From an archaeon (GTDB taxonomy: Archaea; Aenigmatarchaeota; Aenigmatarchaeia; GW2011-AR5; GCA-2688965): a stretch of DNA of 7,861 nucleotides. The notes under the pieces are model-generated. The model worked only from the letters and a program-made list of their open reading frames with translations, was not told the DNA's origin and did not search any database. Positions 5,286 through 7,861 of the stretch are shown piece after piece. The DNA lies in the NCBI GenBank assembly GCA_002688965.1, contig NZEE01000126.1, positions 1 to 7,861 on the forward strand, in the 5' to 3' direction. The position numbers and the translations under genes were made by a program. Numbering within the stretch: the stretch's first letter is position 1; each line of letters begins with the position of its first letter.

Positions 5286-5361
5286 AAATAAATGGTGGAG
5301 GCGAGGGGAGTCGAACCCCTGTCCAGTGTACCGACAATTTTGTATCATCAACTGCAAGTCC

Positions 5362-5628
5362 TTATTTCTTTTCTACCCTATCACTATCAGGAACTGATAT
5401 CACAAAATCACTTGCAGTAACACCAGCACTTTCATTAGACATAGTTTCCATCAATGTCATCGGTTGACTAGTCGAAAGTGTTAAACCTAGATCTGATTTG
5501 GTTTCTGTTTTAAATTTTTTCTCGATATAATCAATCAAATCCTTTACCTCATCAACTGAATTTGCTGTAATGTCAATATTAAATTTCGGATTCATTGTTT
5601 CAACTCTAACCATAATTGATTCTTGCAT
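5362..5628 (-). CDS. Hypothetical 88-aa protein
   Basis: The small acidic protein starts MQESIMVRVETMNPKFNIDI and contains an amphipathic helix (EVKDLIDYIEKKF, about 27-39) followed by a Ser/Thr-rich, low-structure half. No family recognised. Its ATG at 5628 follows the previous stop (TAG at 5632-5630) by one base, so it is coupled to the ligase-domain gene; in-frame ATGs at codons 6 and 12 are alternatives. The TAA at 5364-5362 abuts the acceptor piece of the tmRNA, so message and tmRNA precursor are almost certainly one transcript. Confidence 0.75.
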   Translation of the reverse strand: MQESIMVRVETMNPKFNIDITANSVDEVKDLIDYIEKKFKTETKSDLGLTLSTSQPMTLMETMSNESAGVTASDFVISVPDSDRVEKK

Positions 5629-5629
5629 A

Positions 5630-6133
5630 CTAATTTCCCACCTGTTGTGTTGGTGAATCCACAGTACGAAATTGTGGATATTTAAATTCTAAATGTTCCA
5701 GATCTTTGAGCATCATATCAAATTCAAAATCCGACAATTCAACTCTATCGGGATGATTATAGTAAATATCATTGTGATATGATATTTTTTCACGCAATTC
5801 TATCATTTTATTCTTAGCAGATTCTTCTGTTGTCACATCATCCAACCTTTCAAGATTTTCATCAAAACTTGTTTGTGTCTCTACAATATTTAGTCGTTTC
5901 TTGGTAGACAACGGCATCCAACGTTCTTTTGGTTTGGATATTGATGTCTTAGGATTATCTTTGCACATCTGCTCAAAGAAATCATTCCAATATTCCTCAC
6001 CTTTTATTTTTTTGATATTAACTACGGATACAAGTGCATCCCAATCCCAACTGGGCCCTGCGTCTTTATAAACTTGCTTAACCATTGATTCAAATCCACT
6101 CACTGGATCATGTTTATCTGTTTTGTTGTTCAT
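5630..6133 (-). CDS. Protein with a stand-alone NAD+-dependent DNA ligase Ia domain
   Basis: The 167-aa product has about 105 unrecognised polar residues (WDWD at 29-32, then KGEEYWNDFFEQM), then a C-terminal segment matching LigA domain Ia: IELREKISYHNDIYY (111-125), ELSDFEFDMMLKDLEHLEFKYPQF (132-155), DSPTQQVG (159-166). In LigA this domain binds the nicotinamide mononucleotide half of NAD+ and is needed for ligase adenylation. By alignment with E. coli LigA, Tyr22 is Tyr124, His23 is Tyr125, Asp32 is Asp135, Tyr35 is Phe138 and Asp36 is Asp139. The protein stops where LigA would continue into its adenylation domain, which is absent downstream. So it is a relocated domain, part of a split ligase, or an NAD+/NMN-binding regulator. 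The ATG has no SD and a promoter 7 bp upstream. The Ia match is strong; the function is open. Confidence 0.8.
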   Translation of the reverse strand: MNNKTDKHDPVSGFESMVKQVYKDAGPSWDWDALVSVVNIKKIKGEEYWNDFFEQMCKDNPKTSISKPKERWMPLSTKKRLNIVETQTSFDENLERLDDVTTEESAKNKMIELREKISYHNDIYYNHPDRVELSDFEFDMMLKDLEHLEFKYPQFRTVDSPTQQVGN

Positions 6134-6140
6134 AGTAGTA

Positions 6141-6170
6141 ATTATACCATATTGGTCAAGGCAAAGTCAA
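6141..6170 (-). promoter_or_regulatory. Strong promoter of the ligase-domain / tmRNA unit, probably leaderless
   Basis: On the minus strand TTGACT (6170-6165), an 18-bp spacer and TATAAT (6146-6141) with TGG before the -10 box. The region AATATGGTATAATTA (6153-6139) is identical to that in the gene 32 promoter. Only seven bases separate the -10 hexamer from the ATG at 6133, so transcription should start at or next to the A of the start codon. Confidence 0.8.
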
Positions 6171-6180
6171 GCTTATTTTG

Positions 6181-6558
6181 CTATTTTTTCGATCTTTTTT
6201 TAATTCTTCTTCTTATTATCTCTCTTTTTTTTGGTGGTACTCCCATAGGAAATTTGGTCTGTGATTTTCTTTCTTTCATTCTTTGCTCAATATTTCCCAT
6301 AAGTCTTTTTGGTATTTTTCGGGGAGATATTCTCCCTCTGATATCCTGATAAGTTATATACGTATACGGTTCATCATACCACCAACCATCATAATAGTAC
6401 ATAGATCTTGGTACATATCTTGGCACATAAACAACCTCTAGTCTATTACTATGATCATAGATATCTATTGCATCAATTGGATGATATACTGGTACACAAC
6501 CTGTAATACTTGTGAGAAAAAACATCCCTATCCCTATAAGAATATATTTTATTTTCAT
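6181..6558 (-). CDS. Small phage lipoprotein, cationic C-terminus
   Basis: The 125-aa protein begins with a type II signal peptide: basic MKIK, a hydrophobic stretch ILIGIGMFFL, and a lipobox-like SITG-C with Cys21 as the lipidation site. The mature part has an aromatic segment (YYYDGWWYDEPYTYITY, about 54-70) and a strongly basic tail (RRRIKKRSKK). It should be exported, lipidated and anchored to a membrane. Functions such as superinfection exclusion, envelope modification or a spanin-type lysis role are possible, but no motif selects one. The SD GAGGG lies 5 nt before the ATG at 6558, overlapping the stop of the 340-aa gene, so the two are coupled. Confidence 0.75.
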   Translation of the reverse strand: MKIKYILIGIGMFFLTSITGCVPVYHPIDAIDIYDHSNRLEVVYVPRYVPRSMYYYDGWWYDEPYTYITYQDIRGRISPRKIPKRLMGNIEQRMKERKSQTKFPMGVPPKKREIIRRRIKKRSKK

Positions 6559-6566
6559 TTATTCCC

Positions 6567-7589
6567 TCATCTTGCTTTGTTATATCTTTGTACCTCTGCA
6601 AATAAATCTCTAAAATGCTTTTGAGCATTTGCATCCAACATTGCATTATCGGCATTATTTACTACAATAGTCTTATATTTCTTGTTGTATCCATTTTTCA
6701 TATACCAAATATAATGCCCATTATAATACTCTAAATCATCTTCGTCCATAAATGCCAACATATCATCTTCTGGATCATCTGGATCACCACCAGAATTAAT
6801 AACCCATTGCCTCACATCAAATTTTAAAAGATGAACTTCTACAATTTCTGTATCTACTAAATCAATTTCATTCCAAGACCACTCATAACTAGTTGCACCG
6901 CTAAGTAGTTCCATAACCCTAGTAATATTAGGTTTCCAGACCATACTCTCTATCAAATCCATATATCGTTTAATTGCATAACCTTGTATTTGCCTACGAC
7001 TAGCAGTCCTTCTCAATACACCAAATTTCCTCAATTCATCATCTTCTTCTTTTTCTGCTTTCCGATCAGGCAATTCCATATTTAAATTTTCCCATTCTCT
7101 AGCTTCAAATTTAAATTTTTGCCGAATTTCCTTTATAATTTTAGATCTGACCACATGCATTGCACCGACCAATGTATCTTCGATCTCTCTATCTTTAGTA
7201 ACTTCTGTAATCTGATCTATATCTATCCATCTTCGGCCTTGATCGTCCACTCTTGTATGCAAATCATAAGATGATTCAAGAACTGGATACCCTTCCAACA
7301 CAACGGCAATACCAGCAGGTTCTGTAACCCCATGCTTAATAGTATCCATCGCACCAAGATTGGTCATAGTAGCAACCTGTTTTCGTGTACCAAGCAAAGA
7401 CAATAAATCTACAAACCCTTCAAAACCAGTAACATGAATAGATCGAATTCGTTTTTTCTCAGATGTCAAACGCATAAACATCAGTTTGCTAATAGGCAAT
7501 GATGGTCTAACATTTAAATTGCTAAAAACCAACTCCTTAACTGATTTAAGTCCATATATTTCCGTAAGATGTTGCTTAAAACTTTTCAT
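6567..7589 (-). CDS. Candidate capsid-targeted internal virion protein (340 aa)
   Basis: The N-terminus MKSFKQHLTE-I fits the T4 capsid-targeting sequence MKTYQEFIAE-A in length and pattern: Met-Lys, Ser/Thr, aromatic, then L/I-x-E at residues 8-10. In T4, such peptides direct internal proteins into the prohead and are cut by protease gp21 after that Glu. The body has RSIHVTGFEGFVDLL (49-63), ATMTN (73-77), GIAVVLEGYPVL (93-104), DDQGRRWIDI (115-124), a charged helical middle and an acidic stretch near 270-290. The His-Val-Thr plus Thr-x-Thr arrangement faintly recalls ADP-ribosyltransferase-type folds such as packaged T4 Alt, but I cannot confirm catalytic residues. The ATG at 7589 has a strong SD (AGAGGA, 7602-7597, 7-nt spacing) and overlaps the upstream gene by 14 nt. 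Packaging is inferred from the N-terminus alone. Confidence 0.7.
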   Translation of the reverse strand: MKSFKQHLTEIYGLKSVKELVFSNLNVRPSLPISKLMFMRLTSEKKRIRSIHVTGFEGFVDLLSLLGTRKQVATMTNLGAMDTIKHGVTEPAGIAVVLEGYPVLESSYDLHTRVDDQGRRWIDIDQITEVTKDREIEDTLVGAMHVVRSKIIKEIRQKFKFEAREWENLNMELPDRKAEKEEDDELRKFGVLRRTASRRQIQGYAIKRYMDLIESMVWKPNITRVMELLSGATSYEWSWNEIDLVDTEIVEVHLLKFDVRQWVINSGGDPDDPEDDMLAFMDEDDLEYYNGHYIWYMKNGYNKKYKTIVVNNADNAMLDANAQKHFRDLFAEVQRYNKAR

Positions 7590-7861
7590 GGTCGATTCCT
7601 CTTTCGGATTCGCACCACCCTATAGGATCTGATTGATAAGGCGAATCCTTTTTTCGTATTCGTAATTCCGTTTTTCTTTGCCGTTCTTGTTCATCCATTT
7701 GAACGTGAATTTCGTCCTGTTCTTCTGCTATGTCATGCACCGCAGAAGTTACTTTTCCTATTTTCATCAAAACACCAAATACAGCAACTAAACCAGTACC
7801 ACCTATTCCCATCATGACTTCTTCTCCAATCCCCTCAAATTCACTCAAAATAGGCAATACA
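7576..7861 (-). CDS. Hypothetical membrane-anchored protein, 5' end outside window
   Basis: The frame is open to the window edge, so the true start may lie outside; in-frame candidates are TTG at 7857 or the ATG-ATG pair that gives MMGIGGTGLVAVFG, preceded by a GGAG-like SD. There is one predicted membrane helix (GIGGTGLVAVFGVLMKIGKV), then a charged, coiled-coil-like cytoplasmic or periplasmic part (AEEQDEIHVQMDEQERQRKTELRIRKK). No family recognised. It overlaps the 340-aa gene by 14 nt. Confidence 0.7.
   Translation of the reverse strand, partial: VLPILSEFEGIGEEVMMGIGGTGLVAVFGVLMKIGKVTSAVHDIAEEQDEIHVQMDEQERQRKTELRIRKKDSPYQSDPIGWCESERGIDHEKF

Larger units (their letters stand above)
5069..5361 (-). 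ncRNA. ssrA: Circularly permuted (two-piece) tmRNA gene with embedded tRNA-Ala
   Basis: tmRNA with SmpB rescues stalled ribosomes and tags the nascent chain for proteolysis. Transcript order is acceptor piece (about 5361-5293), intervening segment (5292-5209), coding piece (5208 to about 5069), which is the permuted layout. The acceptor piece has GGAC, a T arm (AGGGG, TTCGACT, CCCCT; 5320-5304) and CGCCTCC-A-CCA (5303-5293). The coding piece opens GGGGGCG (5208-5202), then CATTTGGAAATCGACAGG, close to the tmRNA consensus 5' end. The acceptor stem pairs perfectly over 7 bp with G3-U70. P2 forms between GACAGGTATGAC (5186 on) and GTCGGTACACTG, and GATTGCA pairs with TGCAGTT. Pseudoknot PK1, a tag frame and a P5-like hairpin follow. 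Later pseudoknots are absent, as in two-piece tmRNAs. Outer mature ends are approximate. A terminator follows directly. Confidence 0.88.

Noticed and set aside
5163..5357. 64-aa minus-strand frame across the RNA locus
   Set aside because: It lies entirely within the tRNA-Ala and tmRNA pieces; the folded RNA explains the sequence.
4992..5467. Two + strand frames (82 and 76 aa) over the same locus
   Set aside because: They are antisense to the tmRNA, tRNA and 88-aa gene, with no SD and no family resemblance.
6473..6655. 60-aa minus-strand frame between the lipoprotein and the 340-aa gene
   Set aside because: It overlaps both real genes in another frame and has no SD or recognisable content.
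1..7861. CRISPR array, insertion sequence, integrase or attachment site
   Set aside because: No regularly spaced repeats of CRISPR type, no transposase or integrase frame, and no terminal inverted repeats were seen; the tRNA is complete with no duplicated 3' end nearby.

Overview
The window is AT-rich, densely packed DNA that reads as part of a T4-like (myovirus) phage genome, most like the marine branch. The clearest marker is gene 32, the single-stranded DNA-binding protein, in the zinc-less form I associate with T4-like cyanophages and their relatives. Next to it is a small protein resembling the late-transcription coactivator gp33, and there is a protein whose first ten residues match the T4 capsid-targeting sequence. 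I infer a host related to Alphaproteobacteria, or possibly Cyanobacteria, because the window carries a circularly permuted, two-piece tmRNA. That gene form is known mainly from those groups and some Betaproteobacteria. The host itself cannot be read from the sequence.

Layout. On the + strand, 1-1764 is the 3' end of a long glycine-rich, tape-measure-like virion protein with a 93-bp tandem duplication. It converges on a minus-strand block that fills the rest of the window, and a terminator at 1766-1796 lies between them. In transcription order, right to left, the block holds: a membrane-anchored hypothetical protein (partial); a 340-aa protein with a capsid-targeting N-terminus; a small lipoprotein; a strong promoter; a protein ending in a stand-alone NAD+-dependent DNA ligase Ia domain; an 88-aa hypothetical protein; the permuted tmRNA with a complete tRNA-Ala(UGC) inside its intervening segment; a terminator; a structured leader; a SemiSWEET/PQ-loop membrane protein; two small unknown proteins; a full-length flagellin homologue; the gp33-like protein; an 83-aa unknown; a consensus sigma70 promoter with an 11-bp dyad over its -35 box; a leader with four 9-nt repeats; and gene 32.

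The main discovery candidate is the RNA locus at 5034-5361. It holds an acceptor piece ending in CCA (5361-5293), a tRNA-Ala (5285-5214), then a coding piece that begins with the mature tmRNA 5' end (5208). The coding piece has an H-type pseudoknot, a tag frame ending in -PMAA and a terminator. The two tmRNA pieces can re-pair across the tRNA through a 7-bp acceptor stem with a G3-U70 pair, and through a P2 helix. The tRNA also has G3-U70, so one transcript could yield two substrates for alanyl-tRNA synthetase. The second surprise is the phage flagellin, which sits in a tightly packed operon with a sugar-transporter-like protein and the gp33-like regulator.

Genes are closely spaced or overlapping (TAATG overlap, 13-14 nt overlaps, 5-nt gaps), so translational coupling is likely. 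Two promoters share an identical 15-bp extended -10 region and probably belong to one regulatory class.
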